Made by a program: the position numbers and the translations under genes
The notes under the pieces: generated by a model
What the model saw: only the letters and a program-made list of their open reading frames with translations
Told to the model about the DNA's origin: nothing
Databases searched by the model: none
Origin: Plotosus lineatus
Lineage: Eukaryota > Chordata > Actinopteri > Siluriformes > Plotosidae
Direction: 5' to 3'
Assembly: GCA_024760905.1 (NCBI GenBank)
Contig: CM045735.1
Location: forward strand, 12,013,249-12,077,248
DNA length: 64,000 nucleotides
Part shown: positions 1 through 12,630 of the stretch, in pieces
Layout of the letters: each line of letters begins with the position of its first letter
Numbering within the stretch: position 1 is the first letter of the stretch

Positions 1-315
1 TTTCTCTTAAAGATTTTCACTGTTGACATGTGTCTCGCTGTGACTTGTGTCTCAAACCAAACCTTGAAAGCTTGAATAGTCTAAAAAATCTCCCAAACTG
101 ACCTGCAAAACACACCTTCCAAAGCTACACAGAAGACGATTAAAAATCAAATTGTAATAAATGCACAGAATAGACTTGATTTATGACACGGAAATATTTT
201 GCTTATAAATTGGTGGACAAATTGTCACATGGTGCCGTATTTAATAATTATGTAGGATTCATGCAATATTCAATTTTGCAACATCCACCAAGCCTGAGTC
301 ACATAACTGGTTTAG
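1..315. other. Unique AT-rich sequence
   Basis: No gene, repeat family or RNA recognised. Confidence 0.5.
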
Positions 316-577
316 TATAGTGATCTCTCGTTACTTCGTGTTTCAGTTTCTGCGGCTTCAGTGCATCGCAGGTTTTTCAAAAATATTCATCGAAAAATAA
401 AAAAATAAGGAAATTAAGGAAAAATAGGGAAAAAGTTAAGGAAACTGGTGCAAAACAAGGACAATTATGAAAAAAAAACAAAAAACAAACAAAAACAGAA
501 ATCAACCCAAAACCCCCCAACAAAACTACAGTACTTACATCATTATGTGAGGTGCGCGTGTGTATTTATATTTTATT

Positions 578-818
578 TAGCTCGCCAGGTCATTGCAGGG
601 CGAAAACATGCCGACAGCTTTGCAGCTCCTCTTGTTGAAAGTCAGCAATGGTTCTTGCACATGAACCTCTCACCATAGACAGCGAGAGACATGGCCGGCC
701 TTTGATGACCCAGTTAGCTGCACTGGGGGGGTCGGGGGACAACCTTGTGGAGAGTGGGACTCGAACCCCCAACCCTAGGATCAGTTATCTAGCAGCTAGA
801 CCACTAGGCCAACGCTGC
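578..818 (-). mobile_element. SINE-A, minus, lacking its 3' tail
   Basis: From right to left it shows the tRNA-like B box (complement of GGACTCGAACCCCC near 758-771), the SINE-A body (AGCTAACTGGG... and CCATTGCTGACTTTC on its own strand) and the start of the GGCCTGGCGAGC tail. It sits inside the MITE-1 copy at 318-1424. Confidence 0.75.
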
Positions 819-946
819 CCTGTCCGTATGTGTGTGTGTATTTATATTTTATTTACATGATATGCATTATTTTTGAAAGTTTAATTGTTATTATAAGCAT
901 TTATAGTGTTGAATATACATTTATTGATATTACACACATATACATG

Positions 947-1305
947 GGGGTAGTGGTGGTCTAGTGGTATAGGGCGCTGGATCGCTGATCCAAAGGTTGG
1001 GGGTTCGAGTCCCACTCTCCACAAGGTTGTCACTGTCCCCCCCAGTGCAGCTAACTGGGTTATCAAAGGCGGGCCATGTCTGTCACTGTCTATGGTGTGA
1101 GGCATGTAAAAGAACCATTGCTGACTTTCGTAAAGAGTAGCTGCAAAGTCGTCAGTGTGTTTCTGTCCCTTGCTAAAAAGGGTTGTGACAGGAAGGGCAT
1201 CCGACGTAAAAACCTCTGCCAAATCAAACGTGCGAATCAGATGATTCACTGTGGTGACTCCCGAGTGAAATGGAAAAAGCCGAAAGGAAGACAGACAACA
1301 GACAG
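947..1305 (+). mobile_element. Complete SINE-A with RTE-type tail and 15-bp target duplication
   Basis: tRNA-derived SINE. A-box-like TGGTCTAGTGG is at 957-967 and B box GGTTCGAGTCC at 1002-1012, an internal RNA polymerase III promoter arrangement. The body runs to about 1160. The tail is the RTE type: GACAGGAAGGGCATCCGACG then AAGCCGAAAGGAAG. It is flanked by perfect 15-bp repeats ACACACATATACATG at 932-946 and 1306-1320, showing LINE-mediated insertion into a pre-existing MITE-1. Confidence 0.9.
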
Positions 1306-1426
1306 ACACACATATACATGTACATATACGTCAGTCGGGGGTGGGTCGATCATAATTCGCGGTTATTGGCAATCGCGGGGGGGGTCTCGGTCCCCTGTTA
1401 ACCACGGAAAGTGAGAGATCCCTGTA

Positions 1427-1800
1427 TATAGTACACGGAAACACAAAAAAGAAATTAAAAGTATTCATCAATTAATTAATAAATAAACTATTTATTTAAT
1501 TATTTACATATTTTTATCATTACAAACGTATGTCCGGTGAGTTCTGCGCAGTGATGTGTGGCAAATTGATTTTTTTTCCTCATTCAGTCTTCGCATAAAT
1601 TACATGGAAACTTGAGTTCACTCTGCTCTGCTTATAGTTTGTTTTTTACACGTACTATGCAGAAACATATGAAAAGTACATTTTAAACAGGTTTATCTTT
1701 TAAAGCAGTTAATCATGATGTCATCATTTTGATTCAAGCATTATACACTCGGGATAATCCCCCCCCCCCCCACACACAAATAGCGGTGTAAGCAAATCAT
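1427..1800. other. Unique AT-rich sequence
   Basis: TTAATTAATAAATAAA-rich stretch near 1468-1510 and a C-run at about 1760-1770. Nothing else recognised. Confidence 0.5.
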
Positions 1801-2153
1801 ATTCATTCATTCATTTTCTGAAACAATTAATCTGAATTAGGGTCATAGGGAGGCTGGTGCCCATCTCAGCCGACTCTGGTCGAGGGCAGAGTGCTCCTTG
1901 GAATGCTCACCAGGCCATCGCAGGGCAGAAACACGCTGACGGCTATGCAGCTACTCTTGACAAAAGACAGCAATGGTTCTTTTACATGTCTCCCACCACA
2001 GATAGTGAGAGACATGTTCGGCCTTTGATAACCCAGTTGGCAGCATGGGGGACAGACGGACGAGACTGCAGTGACACCCGTTGGCAGTGGGGCTTGAACC
2101 CCCACCCTTGGGATTGGCAATCCAGCACACAACACCGGGTCACCACAGTCCCC
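1801..2153 (-). mobile_element. SINE-A with Rex3-like tail, minus
   Basis: Begins with ATTCATTCATTCATTTTCTGAA, the complement of the (GAAT)n-ended tail, continues through the GACTCTGG...GCCATCGCAGGG tail and the SINE-A body, and ends at the tRNA-like head near 2100-2153. Confidence 0.8.
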
Positions 2154-2328
2154 ATTTCCATGCACGTATTATTTACTAATTATGAATGTGTGTGGCGACA
2201 TCAAAAATTAATTCACTCACGAAATAAACATATGTGACAGACGTGCATATTAAATAGAGCCTGATATGTGTTTGAAGTAATCATTGGGAATTTGTAGGAT
2301 TTCTGTGTTTATTTTATTAATTTATTTA

Positions 2329-2470
2329 TTCATTCATTCATTTACTGAACCACTTAATCCTAATTGGAGTCATGGGGAGGCTGGCACCCATCTCAGCCAA
2401 CTCCAGACGAGGGCAAGGTACACCCTGGACAGCTTGCCAGGCCATCGCAGGGTCAACACTCACACAACCA

Positions 2471-2514
<44 letters not shown>

Positions 2515-2733
2515 CATATATATATACACACACACACGGGTGATTTGGAACAGCCAATTAACCAACTATACATGTTTTTGGACTGTGGGAGGAAACCAGA
2601 GTATCTGGAGGAAACCCAAGCAAGCACAGGCAGAACATGCAAACTCCACACAGAAGCACCCGAGCTGGGAATCAAACCCAGGTCCTTCCTGCTGTGAGGC
2701 AGATGTTCTAACCATTACACCACCATGCGGCCT
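2329..2733 (-). mobile_element. SINE-B, minus, with internal TA/CA microsatellite
   Basis: Tail (CATTCATTTACTGAACCACTT) at the left, the body (GGACTGTGGGAGGAAACC) at 2580-2600, and the tRNA-like head (CTTCCTGCTGTGAGGC) ending about 2733. A (TA)n and (CA)n run at 2474-2537 has expanded at the junction of body and tail. Confidence 0.8.
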
Positions 2734-3040
2734 AATTTATTTGTTGGATTTCGAAACTGCTTATTCTTACTAGGGTTGCGTGGAGCGTGCAACTTATCGT
2801 AACCAACTCTGTACACCCTGAACAACTTGCCAGTGTGTCACAGAGCCAAAAACACTCAGGCAACCATTTCTCAATCCGCACCTAGGAACTATTTGGAACA
2901 GCCAATTAGCCAAATGCTCATGTCTTTGGACTGTGGGAGAAAACCAAAACTCCACACAGAAACACCCGAGCTGGGAATCAAACCCAGGACCTTCTTGCTG
3001 TGGAGTAGACATGTTAAGCATTACACCACTGTGTTGACCA
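2734..3040 (-). mobile_element. Second SINE-B, minus, diverged
   Basis: Directly follows the previous copy in the same orientation. Tail, central body (TTTGGACTGTGGGAGAAAACC) and head (CCTTCTTGCTGTGGAG) are recognisable but more diverged, so it is probably older. Confidence 0.75.
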
Positions 3041-3329
3041 TGTTTATTCAATATACGTACAATTGATGAATTCTTTTCTTTCTATCGTTGTGAGTGAATA
3101 TTTATATAGTACAAAGGATTTGAAATAGAAATCAAGTTTAGTCTGTGCTTATTTATCAATGTATCCCTTTTCCCCCAATTAAGTTTTATTACTCTTGCTG
3201 TGCACACTTTACATGACCATCATGCTCACTGTTTAGTCAACTGGAAAGCACTAATGCAGGGGTCGGGAACCTTTCTGACTATGAGAGCCAAAAAAAAGAC
3301 ATATTTTAAAATCTAATCCTCTGAGACAA

Positions 3330-3462
<133 letters not shown>

Positions 3463-3569
3463 CTGAATAAAACTAAATTGAAAAAGAAGGCCAACGATTT
3501 GAGAGTATAATAAGACTGAATTTATTTTAAACAACATTGTTATAATGAAGTTATTTATTAATAAGAAAA

Positions 3570-3855
3570 GTACTTCTTACTATTAATGCGACTTCTGGTG
3601 CTGCATGATGTTGCTGATGGCTTTGTAGTCTGGTTGATACGTGCTGAGGTTCAGCTTCATGCAGGCGTTTAGGCTTCCATCTATTAAACGTGACCGCAGG
3701 TTGGTCTTGATGTTTTTCTGGTGAGAAGAACTGCTTGCATGCATATGTAGAGCCAAACATGGTCACTATGGCAAGACTCACACGCTGCAGTGTTTGGAAT
3801 GTGACAGTAAGCACGTCCAAGTTTTGGCAATCAGCTGATCTGCGGTTTGAAGTTT
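3570..3855 (-). pseudogene. hAT transposase C-terminus, frameshifted relic
   Basis: Minus-strand coding remnant of the hAT C-terminal dimerisation region. FGSTYACKQFFS corresponds to the family's FGSTYxCExxFS motif, with the usual Glu replaced by Lys here. After a frameshift the downstream tail motif STYQPDYKAI appears in a second frame before a stop. It is embedded in the hAT element at 3257-4286 and is clearly non-functional, because the rest of the catalytic core is missing. Confidence 0.8.
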
Positions 3856-4294
3856 TCCCATGTCTGTCCATTTGTGTTTACTCTCCAGCTGTGCTTGGCT
3901 TCGTGCAAATGAGAGGATCAAAAATGAGGGAAATTTACCTCTTTACTCAAAAACAACACGCGCAGTCTGTGGCTGTTGTTATAATCCAATAAAATTTGAG
4001 TTTCAAGGTATCGGACCCGCCTGCATACTGACGTACAGAAAGGATTGGCTCTCCGCTGCGCGCCACAGTGACGTGGCAATGAAAATAGATGTATAGATTT
4101 AAATGCGTGAGATTTATTCATCTGTTTTTCTTTTATTTGATGGCTTTTTTTGTATTTTTATTTAAATGACAGTGAAATTATGTATTCGTTATTCTGTTAA
4201 GAAAGGCCAGCTGATTTATCTGAAAGCCAGATACAGTCATCAAAGGAGCCACATCTGGCTCGCGAGCCATAGGTTCCCGACCCCTTTACTAATG

Positions 4295-5055
4295 TAATGA
4301 AAAGGCTACAGTGCAGTTGAGAAAATCCAATGAAGTTAAAATAGTTGAAAATCTTTCCAAAAAAAAAAACAAAACCATACGCAATGACCTCTAAACCAGC
4401 CTGCCATCCATAAGACAGCCTTCTCTGCATGTAACAAGTCATGACAGATCTGAGCATGAAGAGAGATGGAGTGTGAAGTGAAGTGTCAGAGGCAGATGTC
4501 TTTGGCTGACCTGCAGAGAAGGGACGAGTGCGGGAAGCGGCATGTCGAAGGTGTCCAGACGCATTTAATCATGTGTAAGAGGAACTCGACTCACTGTCTA
4601 TCCTGTTCATCTCATTCATTCTATCGCTGTTTGTCCTGCTCGTAACTCACATCCAAGTCCATGTAGGACCATGGAGAGATACACTGAAAGTAGTGGAGGC
4701 TGAGTAATAAATTGGCCAATAAATATCTCTACACCTTTAGCCTGAATATAAATGCCACAGGCTTAAAATATATTACTTTTTATGTGGTTGAATTTATTGA
4801 GGAAATTGATCCAGTATCGCAAATCTCTGAGTGGAAAAAGTATGCGAACCTCTCCAATTTGTATGTAATTTGAAGGTGAAATTAGAGTCAGGCATTTTCA
4901 ATCAGTTGGATGACAACCAGGAGTTGAGTATTTTATGAATGGCCCCCGTCACACTCAACCAAACAGCTGGGTTGTATTCAAAATGGAAAAATGTCCAATT
5001 TTCACATTTGTCCTACGTGCTCATTGCATACATACCCGGTGCCTATTGCATCTAA
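4295..5055. other. Unique sequence
   Basis: No coding potential or repeat recognised. It includes a chance FDM-encoding triplet at 4541-4549 that I rejected as a caln1 exon. Confidence 0.5.
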
Positions 5056-5280
5056 AAATTATTTGCTGAGCCTCTTCCTCCTATTACGGTCACAGGAAAG
5101 CTGGTGCCTATTTCTGCTGACTCTGGATGAAGGCGGAGTATATCCTGAACAGCCTGTGAATCCCTTGAAGAGCCAACACGCACAAACTCAGCCAATCCCA
5201 CTCACATTCACACATATCGGACGCAATTTGTAAAAGCTAATTCGCTGAATGTGCAAGTCTTTGGACTGTTGGAGGCAATC
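5055..5280 (-). mobile_element. Degenerate SINE-B fragment, minus
   Basis: GGAAAGCTGGTGCC, CTGACTCTGGATGAAGGC and AAGTCTTTGGACTGTTGGAGG occur in SINE-B order but heavily diverged. The head is absent. Confidence 0.6.
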
Positions 5281-5767
5281 GATCCGGTCGTTACTATGTC
5301 CTTATGAAGCTCTTACTGTGTCCTGATGCAACCATGTCCACACTACATTATTTTACATGTCCAAAGTTTGACCATGTTCTCCGTGTCAATGAAACCCACA
5401 TCACATCCTTAATAGTTTTTCTTACTTCCTGCTTCAGTTCCTATAAGTTCTATTGGTTCCCGTGACAAAGGACAATTTTTGAGAACCTTTCTTTCTGAGA
5501 AAGAGTTCTTGATGCACATGAGGTAGTATGTAATGCATATACCGTGAGCCCTCGCTACTTCGTGCTTCAGTTTCTGCGGCTTCAGTGCATCGCGGTTTTT
5601 TAAAAAAATATTCATTGAAAAATTTAAATATAACGAAATTAAGGAAAAAATCGGGAAATGGGGGAAAGGAAAGGAAAATGCCACAAAACAAGGCCTATTA
5701 TGCAAAAACCTCCAAACAAGCAAAAACAAACAAAAAAAACCCAACCCAAAACCCCCCAACAGAACTA

Positions 5768-6497
5768 CAGTGGTACCTCACCTTACAAAATTAATCCATT
5801 CCGGCGCCTTTTTCTTAACCTGGATTTTTTGTAAATTGAACCACATTTTACATGTAAAACGCGTGATTCATTCCAAGGCCCCCAAAACTACCTCCTAAAC
5901 CCTTTAAAAATGATAAAAGCATACCTTTAAAGACCTCAATCTGCTTCAATATCGTACCGATGGTAGACGGGAATAGCTATATTCCTTTGTGATATCCTGA
6001 GCCCGCTTCTGCTTTTCACTCGCAACGCAAATCACACGCACATGTGTGTTTGTGCGCGGGTGTTGACCATGTGTTCTTAGCAGAGTTATAATCTTACAAA
6101 TGTTACAATGGAAGGTTAAAAGCCTGAGTCAAAAAACAGTAATTCTGTCCTTTACACGAAAAGCATTATGGGAGATGCAGCTCTATAGTAGCCGATGGGA
6201 GGGAGCTGCGTCATCCCTCCGAGCCAATAGGAGGCCAGCGGGGCGGGATGTTGAGAGATAGCCAATGCGAGGGAGCTGCGTCATCAATCCTAGCCAATGG
6301 GAGACCAGCGGGGGCGGGATGTTGGAAGATAGTCAATGGTAAAGCAGCTTGTGCATTGTTTGAATGTTTGAATGGCGCGTTTGGCTCATTTTGTAAGGAG
6401 AACTTGTTTCATATACGGAGACAAAAAATTTTGGAAAATGTTTTTCGTAACCTGAATTTTTCGTTTGCTGGGATTATTGTAAGGTGAGGTACCACTG
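5768..6497 (+). mobile_element. MITE-2 (Tigger-like) nested in MITE-1
   Basis: TIRs CAGTGGTACCTCACCTTAC and GTAAGGTGAGGTACCACTG are perfect inverse complements, flanked by TA (5766-5767 and 6498-6499). The interior around 5920-6000 resembles, on the minus strand, the transposase-derived region of the element at 14502. It is therefore an internally deleted relative of a Tigger-type transposon. Confidence 0.9.
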
Positions 6498-6585
6498 TAC
6501 TCACATTTTTAGGTGAGGTGCGCATCTGAGTGCGTATTTATATTTTATTTACATCTTCTGTGATATTTTTGAATGTTTAATTGTT

Positions 6586-6929
6586 CAGTTCATCATCATT
6601 TTCTGTAACCGCTTAATCCTAATTAGGGTCGCGGGGAAGCTGGCGCCCAACCCAGCCAACTTCGGGCGAGGGCAGAGTACACCCTGGACAGCTCGCCAGG
6701 CCATTGCAGGGCGGAATCACTGAAGCCTACTCTTATCGAAAGTCAGCAATGGTTCTTTTACATGCCTCACACCACAGACAGTGAGAGACATGGCTGGCCT
6801 TTGATAACCCAGTTATCTGCACTGGGGAGGACAGTGACAACCTTGTGGAGAGTGGGACTCGAACCCCCAACCTTTGGATCAGCAATCCAGCGCCCTATAC
6901 CACTAGACCACCACTGCCCCTTTTTAATT
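6586..6929 (-). mobile_element. SINE-A, Rex3-like tail, minus, with target duplication
   Basis: Tail (TTTCTGTAACCGCTTAATCC) to tRNA head (CCTTTGGATCAGCAATCCAGCGCCC...CCACCACTGCCCC). Flanked by GTTTAATTGTT at 6575-6585 and about 6930-6940. It inserted into the MITE-1 copy at 5542-7087. Confidence 0.85.
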
Positions 6930-7089
6930 GTTTAATTGTTATTATAAGAATTTATATAATTGAATATGTATTTATTGATATTATATCCATATATACATGT
7001 ACGTATACGTCAGGGGGAGTCGATCGTAATTTTTTGCGGAAATTGGTGGTCTCAGTCCCCATTAACCACGGAAGTGAGGGATCCCTGTA

Positions 7090-7842
7090 TTATCTATTTG
7101 TGCTGTACTTCCAGCTTTTCTAAGACCTTGAGAAGCTATAACAAGTAAATTTATATTGTGTGAGGATCAATAAAGTTTATTGTATCGGTTATAGGAAAAT
7201 AATCTCCAACAGGACAGCACCGTAGATACTTATCCACCCAGTTGTTGATTACGTTCCTATAACAGTACACAGAGGCATTCTTTATTCCTTACATTGCTAT
7301 GATCTGGAGAGTACAGTGTGTTTCTAGGTGACATTGTTACGTCCACTTTGTAATTACTAAATCTACTCGCAAAAGCAAAATGTCTTCTGTGGTCACATGT
7401 TTAACCTTTCCTAACGAGTCAGGAGAAGATAACTATCTAACAACGCTTTGTTCAGAAGTTTTGTATTGCAGAGAAAGTGCTCAGAAGTGCGAGGCAGGAG
7501 ATACAATCTTACCTAACCTCACTGTGCTGCTCTTTGATAAGACCACAGACAACATTTAAGATATTTTTCATTCAGCCATCATTCAGGCCATGGGGATACA
7601 AGTGAATTGACTCATCTCACTTCATAGATAGCATCCGGAGATGATTTAGAACTCCACATTTCAGCCCAATTCTCGTCTTAATCTCATCATCCCGTCAATA
7701 CTGCATTTATTCTGTGAACATATCAGAGGCCACCAGATAAAAATTCTTATCAGCTCAGACCAAGTGACTCAGCGGTTCATTACCATTTGATATTGGACCT
7801 GCATGTTTTGGCAATGACTTAATCTTTGACCTTGAATTAAAG

Positions 7843-7895
<53 letters not shown>

Positions 7896-8827
7896 CTTCC
7901 TCCCCATACGCAAATACACACCCTCAATTTTCAAGAATCAATTTCCAAAGCAGTAGAAGCCTGAAATTCAATCCCTGGAGCTTCTACTGTCATTTGGAGA
8001 AGTGTGAGTTGGACAGATGGTGTTTCACAGTGCATAGTGTGGATTGATGAAAGGCCATTACCGCACATAGTGTAGGGTTTATCAGCCTACTAATAACACT
8101 GCATATTCCCATTTTCTTTCACCATTACGCTCATTGTCATTAACCGCACTTTCTCCCATTCATCACTATCTGTTCCTGGCTTCTGTTAACTGCTAAGTAT
8201 CTCACTTGACACCCGACTCTCTCACACATTAGTGAAACGACATCAACCAGCTGGTAACATTAACACAGTAACACGTAAATATGTACGGATGTACCGCAAT
8301 GCTGATGTTTTAGTCATCAAACTTTGCTATTGAGATGCTTGGGGGGTTTTTTTTGGAAAGGGGTGGGAGTCATTTTAACTTAATAAACTTCTGTAGGTAT
8401 ATAAAAAGAAATAATTCGTGATCTGCATCACTGCTAAGCTCTAAATATAGTAATATCGGTCGGAAAGAAAAGAAAGGAAACTAATTTGGAGAATGAATGC
8501 ACAATCAAACAGAGTCTAATACGTAAGGATTTGTTGTACATAATTTGGCACCTAACGTGCATTTAAAACAATGTAATGCTTAGTTGTATGACTCCTATTG
8601 CTGGATGCATCCTGAACTAGACGTGGGGTTCTCAAACATTTTCTTACCAGTAATACTATTTTAATGGACCAGATTTGCATCCACTCATGTATCTGTACAG
8701 ATCACTAAAGCATTATAGACATGCACCACCACCTTGTATACTATTGAAGTGATTGCTTCTATGCCTATTGTCTATACTGCAGGAGCTTACTGCTGCCAGA
8801 AAAAGAAAAAGAAATCTGTTATGACAA
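7090..8827. other. Mostly unique sequence
   Basis: No gene or RNA recognised. A (CT)n run lies at 7843-7892, and a G/T-rich tract near 8340-8360. Confidence 0.55.
7843..7892. repeat. (CT)n microsatellite
   Basis: About 25 uninterrupted CT units. Confidence 0.95.
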
Positions 8828-8829
8828 TA

Positions 8830-8890
8830 CAGGGGTTCCTCGCTACTTCGTGCTTCAATTAATGCGGCTTCAGTGCATCACGTTAAAAAA

Positions 8891-8956
<66 letters not shown>

Positions 8957-9541
8957 ATTAAAAATAAGGAAATTGTCACAAAAACAGGGCCAATTATATA
9001 TATATATATATATAAAAAAAACTAAACCAGCACAAAACAAACAAAAAAAACAACCCAAAATCTCCCATCAACACTGGATACAGTACATTGTTGCATCTGT
9101 GCAGCCACGCCCACCTCTTCCTGAACCTAATATTAAGTGTACCTCAGGATAATGTTTAATTATATTTCATACTTACATTTATGATCTATCTTTCTGTAAA
9201 TTTTATTCCATTTCTATTTCTACTTGTTCTTCAATTTCATTTCACTTTCACTTTCGACCGTGGACAGCTTTGTTTGTATCTCCGGATGTTTGCAAAATGA
9301 ATGTTGGTAAGTTGGAGAGCATCGGTATTTATATTTTATTTACATCTTATGTTATTTTTTCAAAGTTTAATTGTTATTATAAGCATTTATAGCATTGGAT
9401 ATGTATTTATTGATATTATATAGACATATACATGTACGCACATGTCAGTCGGGTGTGTGTGGGTGTGTGGGGGGTGATCCCACTTCGCTAATTTCGATGG
9501 TAGTGTGGGGATCTCGGTCCCAATTAACCGCGGAAAGTTAA
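8830..9541 (+). mobile_element. MITE-1 with expanded A/TA tract and unrelated insert
   Basis: Left end CAGGGGTTCCTCGCTACTTCG follows TA at 8828-8829. An A-run and (TA)n at 8885-8953 replace the usual ATATTCATCGAA region. About 9075-9325 is unrelated sequence. Family sequence resumes at GTATTTATATTTTATTTACATC, and the right end stops at CCGCGGAAAGT without the outer GAGGGATCCCTG. Confidence 0.78.
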
Positions 9542-9698
9542 CAAGAAAAATGTTTTGTGGTCGTTTTTTTTTGAAACAAGAATAACATTTTCTTGCTATT
9601 ACAACATGTGTCAATTAGCCATAGCATTAATACCACCTGACAGTTCTGTGACTAGGCTGAGTCATATGAAGCAAGCTGCAATGCACTGCATTCTGACT

Positions 9699-10200
<502 letters not shown>

Positions 10201-10359
10201 CTCCCCACACATCAGTGAGCCTTGGACATCCATATTATTCTCACTAATTCACTGGTTGTCCTTCATTTGACCACCTTTGGGAGATACTTACTGTTGTGGC
10301 CTGTGCTTTGAGGACTTTGATTTTGACGGCTCTTCTAACTCTGTTTTCTCCCCAGCAGT

Positions 10360-10700
10360 GCAGGCTCCGGCGGAGGGACATGGCTGACCTACGTGGGCTG
10401 ACTGCAGCGTGCACACCTGATCCCACTCCCTAATCTACTCCTCTATAAAGACAAGCAGCGCGTTCACCTAGGTGCCAGAACATTGTCCCGCATTGCGCAA
10501 CCGACAGTCCATGTCTCAACCAGTTTTCCGTGTCTTCGTCTCAAGTATTTGTTGTTTATTATTTTTGTCCCTGTCACCACCAGTGTTAATGTTGTCACCT
10601 GTCTCCAGTATTTCACTTGAGAATAATAAATTGTTCCTGTTGCACTTTACTGAGTCTTCTGCATTTCTGGGTCCGGCTGAAAGTTCACTCCACAATACTG
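10360..10700 (+). mobile_element. LTR-like remnant (probable solo LTR, Ty3/gypsy-type)
   Basis: Has LTR anatomy: GCACACCTGATCCCACTCCC, a TATA-like CTCTATAAAG at about 10440-10450, an AATAAA at about 10624, then TCTTCTGCATTTCTGGGTCC and GGCTGAAAGTTC before a terminal ...CTGACA. The same ordered motifs occur in reverse at 21430-21738, so this is a dispersed family. No internal gag/pol was found and no target duplication could be matched, so the left border is approximate. Confidence 0.55.
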
Positions 10701-10992
10701 ACAAGTGCATACAAGAAACACTCCCACAAGACCTGCCTTTTTGGAGATGGATATACTGTACACAGTGATTTGTGGCATTTGTCACACAGATCCTTATCCT
10801 TGCTCATTTTCCATGATTCCCACAGATCAAGTTCAAAATATAAGAAAAATATGTTTAAAAAAAATTAATTATTTTTTGAAAATGCACCAAAACACAAGTT
10901 AAAATGCATAGAAATTCACGATGACAAAGGAAAATTATAAAGGTCTCATACAAACTCTAAGACTATTGAATTAGCCGGAAATGCAATTAAAA

Positions 10993-11329
10993 TGCATTCA
11001 TTTTCTGACCCACTTAATTCAATTTTGGGTCACGGGGAGGCTGGCGCCCATCTCGGCTGACTCTAGGCAAGGGCAGAGTAGAATCCGGACAGCTCGCCAG
11101 GCCATCGCAGGGCAGAAACACGTTCACGGCTATGCAGCTACTTTTGATGAAAGTCAGCAGTGGTTCTTTTACATGCCCCTCAGCATAGACAGTAAGAGAC
11201 ATGACTGCCTTTGATAACCCAGTCAGCTGCACTGGGGTTGACAGCAGTGACAAGTGTTGCCAGTGGGGCTTGAGCCCCCAACCTTGGGATCAGTAATCCA
11301 GTTTTTTACCACCGGGCCACCACTGCCCA
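10993..11329 (-). mobile_element. SINE-A, Rex3-like tail, minus
   Basis: From tail (TGCATTCATTTTCTGACCCACTT) through the GGCTGGCGCCCATCTC region and body to the head (CCAACCTTGGGATCAGTAATCC). Confidence 0.8.
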
Positions 11330-12047
11330 ATTAAAATTCAAGAATTCAATCATTTCTTCACTGCTTTAAAATAAACCAGTGAACGCCACAAAAACATTTG
11401 TTTTTACAAGTTTAGCGTAGCTGTCATAGTTTCAATCAAAACACCTCAGTCTTTTAAATGACATTTCATCACTCAGCTCAAGAAAAGTCAGCCATGAATA
11501 AAAACAACCCGACTCTGTCATACTGTGATTCATCACATTTCAGTTGAAGGGTTTTATATTAATGAAGGACGTGAAACTAAAACACACGTTCAGCTGACTC
11601 ACTCAGACCCGTCTTTCTATCGGTTCTGTGCAAGATATATGAGGTGAATGCAATTAGGAGAGTAGCTTTGGAAACTATGGAATCAAATATTGCATGCAGG
11701 TCCAATATTATAAATAAAACATATGCAATGACCGCTGTAGTTTGTAAAAATTCCACGTATCCCAACACCTCTATAGTCCTGAAATTAATACATCACTTAA
11801 TCAGCATGGAAAAAATGTTCAAAGGAAAAAAAAAGGCAACTGCAGATAATTTATGATATCATTTTAATGTCATATAAGGACCATAAATTGCTGGAATTAA
11901 ATAAGATTTAATGTCAAGCATTTAAGATGAGAAACATTGCTTTTAAGTCTGTGTTTGTATGTGCAAGATGGCTGCCTGCAGTCCCAAGATACATCATGTC
12001 CATGAAATATCGTGTCAACATTGCGATGTGACATGATAATGTTTTAC
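11330..12047. other. Unique sequence
   Basis: AT-rich. No gene or repeat recognised. Confidence 0.5.
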
Positions 12048-12630
12048 TCACTCATTAATTTTCTAAACCACTTAACCCTTTAAAGCCAGAATTATTTTTT
12101 GGAGTTAAAAAAAAAAAGTAGTTTTTCCTAATCAAAAAGACCTAAGCAAACATCCCGACCACATTTCTTTCAACTAAATTATAACAACACTGATAATAAT
12201 AATAATAACAACATAAAAATAACATAATAATAACAAATAATAACTCTCACAAATTCATGAACAACGCAATCCTGTGCACTCAAGGTCATCTCACAGCTGA
12301 CTGAAGCATGTGGGACCAAGCTGTGTTGCATCAGGTGATGCCACAACAAGTATAGAACATGTTCTGAACGGCAGCAGCACTGAGTACAATGCATCTAGTA
12401 GTTATTAACATTTTTTGAAAGAGGACCATATGGTCCTGCTGGGCGTTAACGGGTTAATCCTACTAAGGTTGCTGGACAGGGGCAATTTGGAACAGCCAAA
12501 TAGTCTAATGTGTATGACTTTGTACTGTGGGTGGAAACTGGAGTAGCCTGGGGACACTCATGCAAACATGGTGGAAGCATGCAGCTAATCACTACATACT
12601 AGTGCTAATCAGTACATCACTGCTACCCTT
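12048..12630 (-). mobile_element. SINE-B, minus, interrupted by a piggyBac-type MITE
   Basis: TTAATTTTCTAAACCACTTAA (left) and TCCTACTAAGGTTGC (right) are the two halves of the SINE-B tail sequence ...ACCACTTAATCCTAATTAGGGT..., separated exactly at TTAA by the insertion 12076-12453. The diverged body and head follow to about 12630. Confidence 0.8.
12076..12453. mobile_element. piggyBac-type MITE with TTAA target duplication
   Basis: 378-bp element flanked by TTAA at 12072-12075 and 12454-12457. Ends CCCTTTAAAGCC and GGCGTTAACGGG are imperfect inverted repeats. It shares the GACCATATGGTCCT palindrome and the CTCAGTGCTGCTGCC-type interior with the longer copy at 38057-38985. TTAA duplication is diagnostic of piggyBac-mobilised elements; no transposase is present. 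Confidence 0.85.

Larger units (their letters stand above)
318..1424 (+). mobile_element. MITE-1 copy carrying two nested SINEs
   Basis: Starts as a diverged CAGGGATCCCTC-type end (ATAGTGATCTCTCG) after TA at 316-317 and ends GGGATCCCTG followed by TA at 1425-1426. The interior has the family landmarks: the TTCAGTGCATCGC motif, an AAGGAAATTAAGGAAAAA stretch, a TATTTATATTTTATTTA block, and a terminal GTCTCGGTCCCC...ACCACGGAAAGTG segment. Two SINE-A insertions (578-818 and 947-1305) bring it to 1.1 kb from the usual ~0.5 kb. The CCTCGCTACTTCG-type ends and TA duplication resemble pogo/Tigger elements. Confidence 0.8.
5542..7087 (+). mobile_element. MITE-1 with nested MITE-2 and SINE-A
   Basis: TA at 5540-5541, left end CCGTGAGCCCTCGCTACTTCG, right end GTGAGGGATCCCTG with TA at 7088-7089. 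Interrupted by a MITE-2 element (5768-6497) and a SINE-A (6586-6929). Removing both leaves a ~0.5-kb MITE-1. Confidence 0.88.

Noticed and set aside
951..1020. tRNA gene from perfect A and B boxes
   Set aside because: The acceptor stem does not pair, the sequence continues into a SINE body, and the copy has a target duplication. The same applies to the other SINE heads.
4541..4549. Minus-strand codons for FDM, the residues expected at the start of the next caln1 exon
   Set aside because: No AG acceptor precedes it, and the following residues (PLPALVPSLQ) do not resemble calneuron.
10472..10768. 98-residue plus frame
   Set aside because: Lies across the LTR-like remnant and is explained by it.
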